DNA of 64,000 nucleotides from Paenibacillus sp. D2_2 (GTDB lineage Bacteria > Bacillota > Bacilli > Paenibacillales > Paenibacillaceae), in NCBI RefSeq assembly GCF_031199965.1, contig NZ_CP133605.1, positions 2,636,501-2,700,500 of the forward strand, in the 5' to 3' direction. The translations under genes were made by a program, and so were the position numbers. Below the pieces are notes generated by a model that saw nothing but the letters and a program-made list of their open reading frames with translations, ran no database searches and was not told the DNA's origin. Shown in pieces: positions 19,379 to 29,899 of this stretch. The first letter of the stretch is position 1, and each line of letters starts with the position of its first letter.

Positions 19379-19453
19379 GGATTGTTACTGCGATGCAGGC
19401 GATACCTAGGATGACATAGAGATTTTCTCTATGCCGTTTTAGGTATCTTTTTT
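19379..19453 (+). promoter_or_regulatory. Second RAT antiterminator/terminator before the GH1 gene
   Basis: The RAT at 19379-19406 (GGATTGTTACTG, CAGGCGATACC) overlaps the left arm of a terminator: GATACCTA at 19401-19408 pairs with TAGGTATC ending at 19447, with an inner CATAGAGA/TCTCTATG stem and a T tract to 19453. Mutually exclusive folding is evident because GATACC is shared. Confidence 0.9.
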
Positions 19454-19475
19454 ATATCAACATTTTTATTTATGA

Positions 19476-20936
<1,461 letters not shown>

Positions 20937-20953
20937 AAGAGGGGGACATGAAG

Positions 20954-22890
20954 ATGGACTATAAGAAACTATCAAAGGATATTATCCCCTTAGTCGGTGG
21001 TAAAGATAATATTAAATTGATCTGGAACTGTTTCACGAGATTACGCTTTAATTTAGTTGATGACACAATACCTCAAATCGAAGAATTGAAAAAATTAGAT
21101 GGTGTTATTGATATTCAAGTTACGTCCTCGCAATTTCAAATTATTATAGGAAATAACGTCGAGATTGTAGCTGATGAAATTAATCGACTCATTGGTCACG
21201 ATAAAAAACAATCCACCGAACAACCAGCAGCATCTGAACAATCAACACCTAAAAAAGGCGTGAAAAATAGAGTTAATGGGGTCCTTGAAACCATCTCAGC
21301 AATCTTTTCGCCTATACTACCGGCCATTATTGGCGCTGGTATGATGAAAGTTGTATTGGCACTGATTACGCTTACTAAAGTAATGCCAGAAACAAACGGT
21401 GTTTTCCAAGTATTTACGATGATCTCAGATTCAGCTTTTTACTTCTTACCATTCTTATTAGCGGTGTCTTCTGCGAGAAAATTCAATGTCAACGAGTTTA
21501 TAGCATTGTGTCTGGCGGGAGTCCTACTGTATCCGACTTTAATAAATGGTGCGGCTAATGGATTGGAACCCATGAAATTTTGGCTCTTTAATTTGCCGTA
21601 TTTAAGTTATAGTTCGTCTGTCATTCCCGTTATCTTAGGTGTATGGTTAATGAGCTATATTTATAAAGGCGTCAACAAAATAATGCCACCTATGCTCAAA
21701 GCAATTTTAACTTCCCTTGTCGTATTAGTGATCACAGTACCGATTGTGTTAATTGTGATCGCACCGTTAGGCTTTTACATTGGTGAGTATTTATCAAAAG
21801 GTTTGATTTGGTTATTCTCAACGGTAGGTCCTTTGGCTGGTTTTCTGCTTGCCGGATTCAATCCGTTTATCGTAATGACAGGAATGCACTATGCCTGCAT
21901 GCCAGCCGCCATTCAAAGTTTGGCTACGAATGGATTTGATAATTTTTGGTTGCCGTTTGCATTAATCAGTAATATGGCACAAGCAGGAGCAATTTTTGCA
22001 GTGTTTGTAAAATCAAAGTCCCCTGAGCAACGTTCGATTACCATGTCGACGGGCTTGTCAGCAATCTTTGGGATTACGGAGCCGGGTATGTATGGGGTTA
22101 CTATGAAATTGAAGAAGCCGTTATATGCAGCTATGTTAGGAAGTGCTATTGGCGGTTGTGTTGCGGTGTTGCTAAGTGTAAAAACATTTTCATTTGTACC
22201 TCCTAGCATTTTTGCATTACCCACTTATATTGCTCCTGATGGGAATATGTCTGGGTTGTGGGCCATTCTAGTAGGCATCATTGTAAGCTTTATTTTAAGC
22301 TTCATTTTTACAATGTTCTTTAAATTTGAATCCAATTCAACAAACAACAAAACAAACAACAAAACGAATGAACAAAAGAATGAAATTGAACAAGAAAAGA
22401 GCACGAAGTTGAATGTTGATTTGAATGAAGAAGAAGTGGTTGTTAGTCCTTTTGCTGGCAAGGTAATACCTATGAGTCAGGTGCCCGACACGGCATTTTC
22501 AGAAGAGCATATGGGTAAAGGGGTGGCCATTGAGCCTGATGAAGGGATCCTAAGGGCGCCTGTAGATGGAGAAATTGCTGTTATCTTTCGGACAAAACAT
22601 GCGATTGTAATGACCACTGCTCACGGGGCAGAAGTATTAATGCATATTGGTATTAACACGGTGCAACTGAAAGGTGAGCACTTTGAATCCCTTGTACAGG
22701 TGGGGATAAAGTGAAAAAAGGTCAGCCGATAGTAAAATTTGATCTTGAAGCTATAAGAGCAAAGGGTTACGCTACTGTAACACCAACTATCGTTACAAAT
22801 TATAGTGAATTTCCTGAATTTGAAATGGTCAAAACGAGAGAAACGATTAAGATCGGTGATCCGATAATGACCATTAAAGGAGCTATTTGA
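20954..22890 (+). CDS. bglP: PTS beta-glucoside-specific IIBCA component, one frameshift
   Basis: About 645 residues. The IIB domain is N-terminal with phosphorylation Cys26 in WNCFTRLRF. IIC has about ten membrane segments, including MTGMHYACMPAAIQ and FGITEPGMYGVT. A linker rich in Asn, Lys and Thr precedes C-terminal IIA, with its His in VLMHIGINTV. Frame is lost in the GGGG at about 22704-22707: adding a G gives VGDKVKKGQPIVKFDLEAI and an end at TGA 22888-22890. It imports and phosphorylates aryl-beta-glucosides or cellobiose-type sugars, and its IIB negatively regulates LicT by family precedent. ATG 20954 is preferred to 20948, which is too close to GAGGGGG. Confidence 0.88.
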
Positions 22891-22922
22891 TACTACGCGT
22901 ATCAATAACTTAATGATTACTA

Positions 22923-22955
22923 AGAATCTCTCTATTAATTGGGGAGATTCTTTTT
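22923..22955 (+). terminator. Rho-independent terminator of the beta-glucoside operon
   Basis: AGAATCTC at 22923-22930 pairs with GAGATTCT at 22944-22951, then TTTT. Confidence 0.85.
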
Positions 22956-23062
22956 AGCTGTTCCAGTTCACCAAACTTCATGTTTTCCATTCCGAAAATT
23001 GCTTATAAACGCTTAACAAAACGTGCAGAAATACTTATAATCAAATTATGGAGGTGATCCCT

Positions 23063-23860
23063 ATTTATCAAGAAGAAAGGCTAGTTAAGATTCTTGAAGT
23101 GCTTCATAAGGAAAAAATGATATCAAATCAGAGGATATGCGATATGCTTGCTGTTTCCAGAGACACCACGCGACGTGATTTCATTAAATTAGTGGAACAA
23201 GGTGCTGCGATTCGAACCCATGGAGGTATTGCACTACCTGAGTTTAATGACAAGATAAAGGCTTATAAAGAAAGAATCACGGCATCTGTTGAAGATAAAT
23301 CTTTAATAGGAAAACTAGCGGCATCTTATATACAAAAAGGTGACCTATGCTTCTTGGATGTATCTACTACTGTAAAATTTCTATGTAATCACTTGAAAAC
23401 AAACTGTACAATTTATACTCATTCTCTTGATAATGCAGAAGCATTATCTAACAATAACGAGCTTGATGTGTACCTTTTAGGAGGTAAGTTTAATCACGAG
23501 AATCGTTTTTTCTTCGATGTTAATGTGGCTTCTTCATTAAATGATATTTACTTCGATAAGACTTTTCTTGGCGCAGCAGCTATCCGAGAAGATGGTGTCT
23601 ATTTCTCTAATGTTGAAGATGCGGTCATAAAAGGTTTAGTGGCAAAACGATCAAAAGAGGTTATTTTACTGACTGACTCACAAAAATTCAATCGAGTAAG
23701 TTCCTATAAAGGAATTGGTTGGTCTGATATTGACACCATTATCACAAATGAAAATCTCCCAAATAACTTTATAAAACAAGTAGAGGAAAATAAGATTGAA
23801 ATCAAGTTTATTCATGAAAGTAGGGGAAGCGATGAACACTCCGAGGAGGACTACTCATGA
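23063..23860 (+). CDS. DeoR-family transcriptional regulator, probable ATT start
   Basis: About 265 residues. The N-terminal HTH (YQEERLVKILEVLHKEKM, VSRDTTRRDFIKLVEQG) is followed by TRTHGG-like IRTHGGIALP and a DeoR C-terminal sugar-phosphate sensor domain (DLCFLDVSTTVKFL, TFLGAAAIREDGV). The only upstream ATG (23048) lies within the ribosome binding site GGAGGTGATC at 23050-23059. Family proteins begin directly before YQEER, where codon 23063-23065 is ATT, 8 bases after GGAGG. I infer an ATT start, as in infC. It overlaps the HAD gene by 4 bases and follows the bgl operon, so it may tune sugar-phosphate metabolism. Confidence 0.82.
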   Translation: MYQEERLVKILEVLHKEKMISNQRICDMLAVSRDTTRRDFIKLVEQGAAIRTHGGIALPEFNDKIKAYKERITASVEDKSLIGKLAASYIQKGDLCFLDVSTTVKFLCNHLKTNCTIYTHSLDNAEALSNNNELDVYLLGGKFNHENRFFFDVNVASSLNDIYFDKTFLGAAAIREDGVYFSNVEDAVIKGLVAKRSKEVILLTDSQKFNRVSSYKGIGWSDIDTIITNENLPNNFIKQVEENKIEIKFIHESRGSDEHSEEDYS

Positions 23861-24678
23861 CAAAGATAAGGTTAGTTTTCAGTGACATAGACGGTACTTT
23901 AATCAATTCTAACCATGTTATTTCCGAGCAAACCAAGCATGCAGTAAAAACAACAACAAACCTAGGTGTACCCTTTGTCCTAGTTTCTGCTAGAATGCCA
24001 AGAGGAATTTTGCCGCTCCAAAAGGAATTGGAAATCGACTCTCCGATCATTTGCTACGGCGGTTCATTGGTAATAGATGGTGAAGGTAACACAGTTCTTA
24101 GTAAGAGCCTTCCGCAAAAGAATATTAATGGTATTTATGAAATGGTAAAAAGTAAATTCGCAAACATACAAATAAATATCTATAGCCACGATCAATGGAT
24201 CGTTGAAAATTCTCAAGACGAATGGGTTATACAAGAGCAGCAAATCACAAGAGTCACTCCTGTTCAGTCAGACCTGATATCTTTTATTAACTCAAAGCCC
24301 GAAGTACATAAAATCCTCTGTATGGGTCCGAGTGAAGATATTGAAGAGCTTAGGAAAGTCGTAATGACAGACAATTCTGATCTAACGATTTACAAATCAA
24401 AAGACACTTATCTAGAAATCATGTCTGGGGAAGCATCAAAATCAAAAGTGATTCAGCAATTAATGAACCATTATGATGTTAAAAGAGAAGAAATTATGGC
24501 AATTGGGGATAACTTCAATGATGTTGATATGCTGAAATTCGCAGGACTAGGTATTGCTATGGGGAATGCGCCTGACGAAGTTAAAATATATGCTAACCAG
24601 GTGACAAGTAGCAATGATGAAGAAGGGGTAAGTTTGAGTTTAGAAAAAAATGTCATTCGACAAACGCTTGTTATATAA
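23857..24678 (+). CDS. Cof-type HAD-superfamily hydrolase
   Basis: 273 residues. Motif I is VFSDIDGTLINSN (nucleophile Asp); motif II is VLVSARMPRG, where Ser takes the usual Thr/Ser place; a Lys lies in KSKVIQQL; motif IV is AIGDNFNDVDMLKFAG. The C2B cap is of the Cof type. These enzymes dephosphorylate sugar phosphates, FMN or PLP. Coupling to the DeoR gene by an ATGA overlap suggests a sugar phosphate as substrate. Confidence 0.88.
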   Translation: MTKIRLVFSDIDGTLINSNHVISEQTKHAVKTTTNLGVPFVLVSARMPRGILPLQKELEIDSPIICYGGSLVIDGEGNTVLSKSLPQKNINGIYEMVKSKFANIQINIYSHDQWIVENSQDEWVIQEQQITRVTPVQSDLISFINSKPEVHKILCMGPSEDIEELRKVVMTDNSDLTIYKSKDTYLEIMSGEASKSKVIQQLMNHYDVKREEIMAIGDNFNDVDMLKFAGLGIAMGNAPDEVKIYANQVTSSNDEEGVSLSLEKNVIRQTLVI

Positions 24679-24723
24679 CATAAAGTGCCTGCTTTATGAA
24701 TGATATATGGGGTATATTTATTA

Positions 24724-24758
24724 GAGCATATCGCTTATGAAGTGATATGCTCTTTTTT
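24724..24758 (+). terminator. Rho-independent terminator
   Basis: GAGCATATCGCTT pairs with AAGTGATATGCTC (one G-T pair) around ATG, then TTTTTT. It ends the DeoR-HAD unit. Confidence 0.9.
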
Positions 24759-24859
24759 CGACTAGATTAATAGACTGGGAAGATGAAGTATATCCCAATT
24801 ATGTTATTATTGGGATAGAAGTTTAAACAAAAATAATTGAAGAAATTTTTCGGATTCGA

Positions 24860-24889
24860 TGTCGATTTTCCTTTCCGTTATTCGTTGTC
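24860..24889 (+). promoter_or_regulatory. Candidate ECF42-type promoter
   Basis: TGTCGA at 24860-24865 and CGTTGTC at 24883-24889, 17 bases apart, about 70 bases upstream of the reductase gene. From memory ECF42 sigma factors use TGTCGA with a CG-containing -10 element; the sigma gene itself lies at 26.9 kb. One site only, so this is speculative. Confidence 0.35.
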
Positions 24890-24956
24890 TTGATAACAGC
24901 AAGCTAAGCAAGCGAATAATCAACCTTTAAGGGACGGAAGGGCGGGGATCATCGTT

Positions 24957-25523
24957 ATGGGGAAAATTATCATGCAGCAATTCATAACATTGGATGGAAT
25001 TATGCAGGCGCCAGGCGATCCGAAGGAATTCGAATATGGTGGCTGGCAGAAGCCATATGTAGGCGAGGAGCACTTAGAACTGATTGTTGAACAGGCACAT
25101 GCGGTGGATGCGCTCTTGCTCGGACGCAAAACTTATGAGAGTTTCGCGGCAGCATGGCCGTCAGCGAATGGCATGCGGGGACTGGCAGTTCGGCTGAACC
25201 AGATGGCGAAGTTCGTGATGTCGAGAACCTTGAGTCAGGCGGAGTGGAATACTTCGATCATCCATGGTGAGGCAGCCGAAGAAGCAGTGAAGATCAAGCA
25301 GCAATTAAGCGGAGATTTGCTTGTCGTTGGCAGCGGCGATCTCGCCCAGACTCTGATGAAGCATCAGCTGATCGATGAATATCGATTATGGGTTCACCCG
25401 GTAATCTTAGGTTGTGGTCAACGATTGTTCAGAGAGGGAAATGAGAAAATGCCTATGCACCTCATGGATGTCAAGTCATTGAGATCAGGTGTAGTGATTT
25501 ATACTTACGAGCTGGAGAGATAA
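24957..25523 (+). CDS. Dihydrofolate reductase-fold protein (RibD C-terminal type)
   Basis: 188 residues: KIIMQQFITLDGIMQAPGDP, ALLLGRKTYESFAAAWP, MAKFVMSRTL, GDLLVVGSGDLAQTL and LWVHPVILGCGQRLF. This is the RibD_C/YyaP group of NADPH-dependent reductases, common in Gram-positive genomes beside DGPF proteins and ECF sigma factors. Its own substrate is unknown. Likely member of the ECF42-linked cluster that follows. Confidence 0.85.
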   Translation: MGKIIMQQFITLDGIMQAPGDPKEFEYGGWQKPYVGEEHLELIVEQAHAVDALLLGRKTYESFAAAWPSANGMRGLAVRLNQMAKFVMSRTLSQAEWNTSIIHGEAAEEAVKIKQQLSGDLLVVGSGDLAQTLMKHQLIDEYRLWVHPVILGCGQRLFREGNEKMPMHLMDVKSLRSGVVIYTYELER

Positions 25524-25557
25524 TTATCAAAATTTAAATAAAAAGGAGATATGCACG

Positions 25558-26369
25558 ATGTATTCAGTTATTTCAAAAGATGGTACATCCATAGCCTATG
25601 ATCGAGTGGGTCAAGGACCGCCACTCATTCTGGTAGCGGGAGCATTTAGCTACCGTAAATTCCCCGGACAGGTGCAACTGGCCAATCTATTGTCAGAGCA
25701 ATTCACTGTCTATAATTACGATCGTCGCGGGCGTGGCGATAGCGGGGATGCATCAATCTACTCGATTGAGCGTGAGATTGAAGATCTTCAGGCGATGATT
25801 GATGCAGCGGGTGGATCGGCCTATGTGTGGGGATTGTCATCCGGGGCGATTCTAGCTCTGCAAGCCGCGGCGAGAGGGGCGAATATTATGAAGCTAGCCT
25901 TGCATGAACCACCTTTTGTCGTTGATGATGCTGGTCATAAGCCACCGGAGGATTTCGCCAAGCATGTGTCAGTACTTATGGCCTCTAATCAGCGAAGTGA
26001 AGCTGTAAAATATTTTATGACCAAGGGAATGGGGGCGCCTTCATTTGTGGTTAGTATGATGCGAGTCATGCCAGGCGTGTGGACCAACCTGATGTCGCTT
26101 GCTCATACGCTACCTTATGATGCAGCACTGCTTGATGGTTATATGGATGGCAAGGCACTGCCTCAAAAGTTGTGGGATACCGTCAAGATGCCAACGATTG
26201 TCATCGAAGGAACTGAGAGCCCGGTTGCGCTACGTCATGCTGCCAAGGCACTGGCGGACGTACTACCGAATGCTAAGCTGCTGAGTAAAAAGGTCTCGGT
26301 CATACGAAAAAGCTCAATACGAAGCAGGTTTCATCTGAGCTCGAAACGTTCTTTAGTAGCAACGCATAA
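25558..26369 (+). CDS. Alpha/beta hydrolase, one frameshift
   Basis: About 270 residues: SKDGTSIAYDRVGQGPPLILVAGA, YDRRGRGDSGD, the nucleophile elbow VWGLSSGAILAL (Ser in G-L-S-S-G), and a late VIEGTESP. Frame is lost near 26287 in AAAAAGG: adding one base gives LLSKKGLGHTKKLNTKQV, with the probable catalytic His in GLGHT, ending at TAA 26367-26369 (FFSSNA). Substrate unknown. Start ATG 25558 follows AAAAGGAGATATG. Part of the reductase-hydrolase-DGPF-sigma cluster. Confidence 0.83.
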
Positions 26370-26442
26370 GCACCTTTAACCCCGAAGTTACGTATGGAAG
26401 CCCTACAGGTATAAATGAATCAATAGGAGGAGAGATCGACTT

Positions 26443-26877
26443 ATGAGATTTATGATGATTGTGAAAGCAACAACTGACTCTGAGGCAGGAGGCATGCCGA
26501 GCCAAGAGCTTATCGATGCGATGCAGAAGTACAATGAGGAACTGGTGAAGGCCGGCGTGCTCTTAGCGGCGGATGGATTAATGCCTAGCTCAAGCGCAGT
26601 TCGAATCTCTTATCCGCAGCCCGGAGGCAAACCGAAATTGGTGGATGGCCCGTTTACGGAGACCAAAGAGCTAATAGCCGGATATACGTTGATTGAGGTC
26701 AAATCGAAGGAGGAAGCGTTGGAATGGGCACTGCGTATGCCGGATCCGCATGGATTTGGACAAGGGGAGATTGAGCTTAGGCAGGTGTTTGAAATCGAAG
26801 AATTGATGGACAATCCTAACACACTATCCAAGGAAGTTACGCTTCGTAGGCAGGTCGAGGAGCAGAAGAAAGCGTGA
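26443..26877 (+). CDS. YCII/DGPF-domain protein
   Basis: 144 residues: MRFMMIVKATTDSEAG, the hallmark DGPF at residues 68-71 in LVDGPFTETKELIAGY, and GEIELRQVFEIEEL near the end. The ferredoxin-like YCII fold lacks a known activity in most DGPF proteins, but they are strictly associated with ECF42 sigma factors. It overlaps the sigma gene start by 4 bases (GTGA), so it is translationally coupled. Start ATG 26443 follows AGGAGGAGAG. Confidence 0.88.
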   Translation: MRFMMIVKATTDSEAGGMPSQELIDAMQKYNEELVKAGVLLAADGLMPSSSAVRISYPQPGGKPKLVDGPFTETKELIAGYTLIEVKSKEEALEWALRMPDPHGFGQGEIELRQVFEIEELMDNPNTLSKEVTLRRQVEEQKKA

Positions 26878-28145
26878 GTTCATCTCAGACACATCGAACC
26901 ATTGATGCGATATGGCGGATAGAGTCAGCGAAGCTAATTGCAGGACTGACGCGAATGGTACGAGATGTTGCTCTTGCGGAGGATCTAGCTCAGGATGCGC
27001 TGGTCATTGCCCTTGAACGCTGGCCGGAGACCGGTATTCCAGACAACCCAGGGGGATGGCTGATGACGACCGCGAAGCGCCGAGCCATTGATTTTATGCG
27101 CAGGAGCAAGCTGCGTAATCAGAAATATGATGAGATTGGTCGCACGGCACCTTTATATACAGAGGATGAAGTAGAACATACTTTGGATGGGGAGATCAGT
27201 GATGATCTCCTTCGTCTGATCTTTATGACATGCCATCCGGTACTATCCCAGGATGCTAGAGTAGCTCTAACGCTACGTCTGTTGTGCGGTCTAACTACGG
27301 ATGAGATTGCACGCTCTTTCTTTGTATCGGAGTCTACGGTCGCTCAGCGGATTGTTCGGGCGAAGAGAATGCTGAGTGCCCAGAAGGTCCCATTTGAAGT
27401 GCCTACCGGGGAGGAACTGAATCAGCGTATGGCTGCAGTACTTGAAGTCATCTATTTAATGTTTAATGAAGGGTACTCGGCGACTTCGGGTGAACACTGG
27501 GTTCGGCCTTTACTATGTCAGGAAGCGCTAAGGCTGGGACGAATTTTGGCTGAGATCGCACCTTATGAACCGGAAGTGCATGGTCTGGTTGCGTTGATGG
27601 AGATTCAAGCATCTCGTCTGAAGACACGGATTAATGTTATGGGAGAACCGATCCTTCTTATGGATCAAAATCGTACGAAGTGGGATCAACTGCTGATTCG
27701 CCGTGGTATAACGGTGCTGGAGCGGAGCCGGAAGCTAGGTCGACCGCTCGGCCCTTACGCTCTACAGGCGGCAATATCTGCTTGTCATGCCGAGGCGCGT
27801 TCCGCAGCTGAGACGGATTGGATCCGTATCGCGGCTCTTTACGATGCACTTGCCAGGTTAACGCCCTCGCCTATCGTGGAACTGAACTGGGCTGTAGCGA
27901 TATCGATGGCATTTGGTCCAGCCCTTGCTCTACAGATTGTAGACGAGTTGAATAAAGAACCTTCTTTAAAAGAATACCATTTGCTACCCAGTGTTCGTGC
28001 AGATTTGCTTGCAAAACTGGGAAGGTATGATGAAGCACGGTCTGAATTCGAACGCGCTGCATCGATAACCCGGAATACCCGTGAACGTGAGCTCCTTCTT
28101 CAAAGGGCAGCCGAATGCGTATCGGCTACATACAAAAATGATTAA
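26874..28145 (+). CDS. ECF42-type RNA polymerase sigma factor with C-terminal extension
   Basis: 423 residues, over twice a normal ECF sigma. Region 2 reads LAEDLAQDALVIALERWPETGIPDNPGGW and TTAKRRAIDFMRR; region 4 reads DARVALTLRLLCGLTTDEIARSF and SESTVAQRIVRAKRML. A C-terminal extension from about residue 175 (NEGYSATSGEH, SRLKTRINVMGE, ELNWAVAIS, ARSEFERAASITRNTRE) has a helical-repeat (TPR-like) look. This architecture and the coupled DGPF gene define ECF42. No anti-sigma gene is adjacent; ECF42 proteins are thought to be controlled through their extension. Start GTG 26874. Confidence 0.9.
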   Translation: MSSSQTHRTIDAIWRIESAKLIAGLTRMVRDVALAEDLAQDALVIALERWPETGIPDNPGGWLMTTAKRRAIDFMRRSKLRNQKYDEIGRTAPLYTEDEVEHTLDGEISDDLLRLIFMTCHPVLSQDARVALTLRLLCGLTTDEIARSFFVSESTVAQRIVRAKRMLSAQKVPFEVPTGEELNQRMAAVLEVIYLMFNEGYSATSGEHWVRPLLCQEALRLGRILAEIAPYEPEVHGLVALMEIQASRLKTRINVMGEPILLMDQNRTKWDQLLIRRGITVLERSRKLGRPLGPYALQAAISACHAEARSAAETDWIRIAALYDALARLTPSPIVELNWAVAISMAFGPALALQIVDELNKEPSLKEYHLLPSVRADLLAKLGRYDEARSEFERAASITRNTRERELLLQRAAECVSATYKND

Positions 28146-28245
28146 TAAAAAAATGTATTTCTGTCACGTATAGTGCAGATGCCTACTCCAATCTAAGGGC
28201 TAAAGAATATGATGGTGTGAACACGAAAACAAGGAGGGGAAACAT

Positions 28246-28380
28246 ATGGGTGGTGTAGTTGGCGGTGTTGGTGAAGGATGCTATGGACCTGGAGTTGGAG
28301 GATTGTGGACTTCAACTGGCGCGATCTTGGTTCTGTTCATACTGCTTGTAATTATTACAAGAAGCTTCTGCTTTAACTGA
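28246..28380 (+). CDS. YjcZ-like small membrane peptide
   Basis: 44 residues: Gly-rich MGGVVGGVGEGCYGPGVGG, then one hydrophobic helix GAILVLFILLVIITRSF. AAGGAGGGG precedes ATG 28246 at ideal distance. The Gly-rich head and VLFILLVII tail match the YjcZ family of short Bacillales peptides found in spores. A terminator follows. Confidence 0.75.
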   Translation: MGGVVGGVGEGCYGPGVGGLWTSTGAILVLFILLVIITRSFCFN

Positions 28381-28420
28381 TCGCTAGAATGATAAGCTTG
28401 TCTTCACAACCTAAGTGAAG

Positions 28421-28488
28421 TACACCCCTTAGAGTAACCATTGGAGATACCCTTGGTATATCCGATGAATTCTAAGGGGTGTATTTTT
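28421..28488 (+). terminator. Rho-independent terminator
   Basis: TACACCCCTTAGA at 28421-28433 pairs with TCTAAGGGGTGTA at 28471-28483, with an inner GGAGATACCC/GGTATATCC hairpin and TTTTT. It lies between the peptide gene and convergent gntP. Confidence 0.85.
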
Positions 28489-28518
28489 GTGAATTATAGA
28501 GGTTTTTTAAACTCGCAC

Positions 28519-29865
28519 TTAAATGACTAAGCTTAGTAATAAAATAAATCCTAATCCAGCTACGGAAATAATCGTCTCAAGTAAGGTCCAAGTTGCAAAT
28601 GTCTCTTTCATGCTCAAACCAAAGTACTCTTTGAACATCCAGAAGCCAGCATCGTTCACATGTGAAGCAATTACACTACCGGCACCGGTTGCAAGCACAA
28701 CTAGAGCAAGGTTAACATCCGTTTGTCCTAACATTGGAAGTACCAGACCGGTTGTCGTTAAGGCAGCGACCGTAGCAGATCCCAAGGAAATACGCAAGAT
28801 AGCAGCAATGATCCAGGCAAGCAGGATCGGTGATAATGAAGATCCTTGGAACAATTCGGCTACGTAGTCGCCAACGCCACCGTCAATTAATACTTGCTTG
28901 AAGGCACCGCCTCCACCGATAATCAAGAGCATCATACCTATGTTGGAGATTGCGGAAACGCAAGATTCCATCACGTTCTTGATTGGAATTTTTCTTGCCA
29001 ATCCCATAGTGTAGACAGCTACTAATAGGGATATCAACATGGACACATCTGCATTTCCGATGAATTCGATTCCTTTAAGTAGTGCATTTTCCTTAAATCC
29101 GATCGTTTTTTGCATCAAAGTGATGAACGTACCGATAGACATTAAAATTACAGGCAGCAGAGCGGTAAAAACACTAATTCCAAAACCTGGCGTTTCTTCA
29201 AGTTTGAATACTTTCTGTTCACCTAGCGAGCGGATATCGCCAGTTTTAGTAAATGCTTGAGGTACAAGCTTTTTAGCTAATTTTGTGAATAAAGGTCCTG
29301 CAAGTATTACTGTTGGAACCGCTACAATAAATCCATATAGCAATACATGGCCAAGGTTCGCACCAAGTTCACCAGCAATGGCGGTTGGTCCTGGGTGTGG
29401 CGGCAAAAATCCATGCGTTACAGATAATGCAGCACCCATTGGAATACCGAGATATAAGATGGAGACCTTCAATTCTCTTGAAATGGCAAAGATAATCGGA
29501 ATTAATAACACTAACCCTACCTCAAAAAACAAGGCAATACCAATAATAAACGAGGCAGTCACGACAGCCCATTGAATGTTCTTCTCACCGAATTTGTTAA
29601 CAAGAGTCATAGCGATACGCTGGGCGCCTCCGGAATCGGAGAGCAACTTTCCTAACATCGCGCCGAGACCAAAAATAAGCGCTAGATGGCCTAGTGTACC
29701 TCCTAAACCTGACTCAATGGTCTTTACAATATTATCTAGTGGGATGCCAAGTGCTAATGAAACACCGAATGATACAATAATCAATGATACGAAGGTGTTT
29801 AATTTAAAGAACATAATTAATACAAGTAATGCTACTATTCCTATTGCTACAATGACTAATGGCAT
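28519..29865 (-). CDS. gntP: Gluconate permease (GntP family)
   Basis: 448 residues with 12 or more hydrophobic helices. Family blocks are VSLALGIPLDNIVKTIESGLGGTLG, cut here to GIPLDNIVKTIESGLGG, plus HGFLPPHPGPTAIA and SHVNDAGFWMFKEYF. GntP proteins are gluconate:H+ symporters in the cytoplasmic membrane. It lies 34 bases after gntK on the same strand, the order of the Bacillus gnt operon (gntR-gntK-gntP), so it supplies the substrate of the kinase. Confidence 0.92.
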   Translation of the reverse strand: MPLVIVAIGIVALLVLIMFFKLNTFVSLIIVSFGVSLALGIPLDNIVKTIESGLGGTLGHLALIFGLGAMLGKLLSDSGGAQRIAMTLVNKFGEKNIQWAVVTASFIIGIALFFEVGLVLLIPIIFAISRELKVSILYLGIPMGAALSVTHGFLPPHPGPTAIAGELGANLGHVLLYGFIVAVPTVILAGPLFTKLAKKLVPQAFTKTGDIRSLGEQKVFKLEETPGFGISVFTALLPVILMSIGTFITLMQKTIGFKENALLKGIEFIGNADVSMLISLLVAVYTMGLARKIPIKNVMESCVSAISNIGMMLLIIGGGGAFKQVLIDGGVGDYVAELFQGSSLSPILLAWIIAAILRISLGSATVAALTTTGLVLPMLGQTDVNLALVVLATGAGSVIASHVNDAGFWMFKEYFGLSMKETFATWTLLETIISVAGLGFILLLSLVI

Positions 29866-29899
29866 CGTAATATCCCCTCACTGCTTAGAATTAGTTGTC

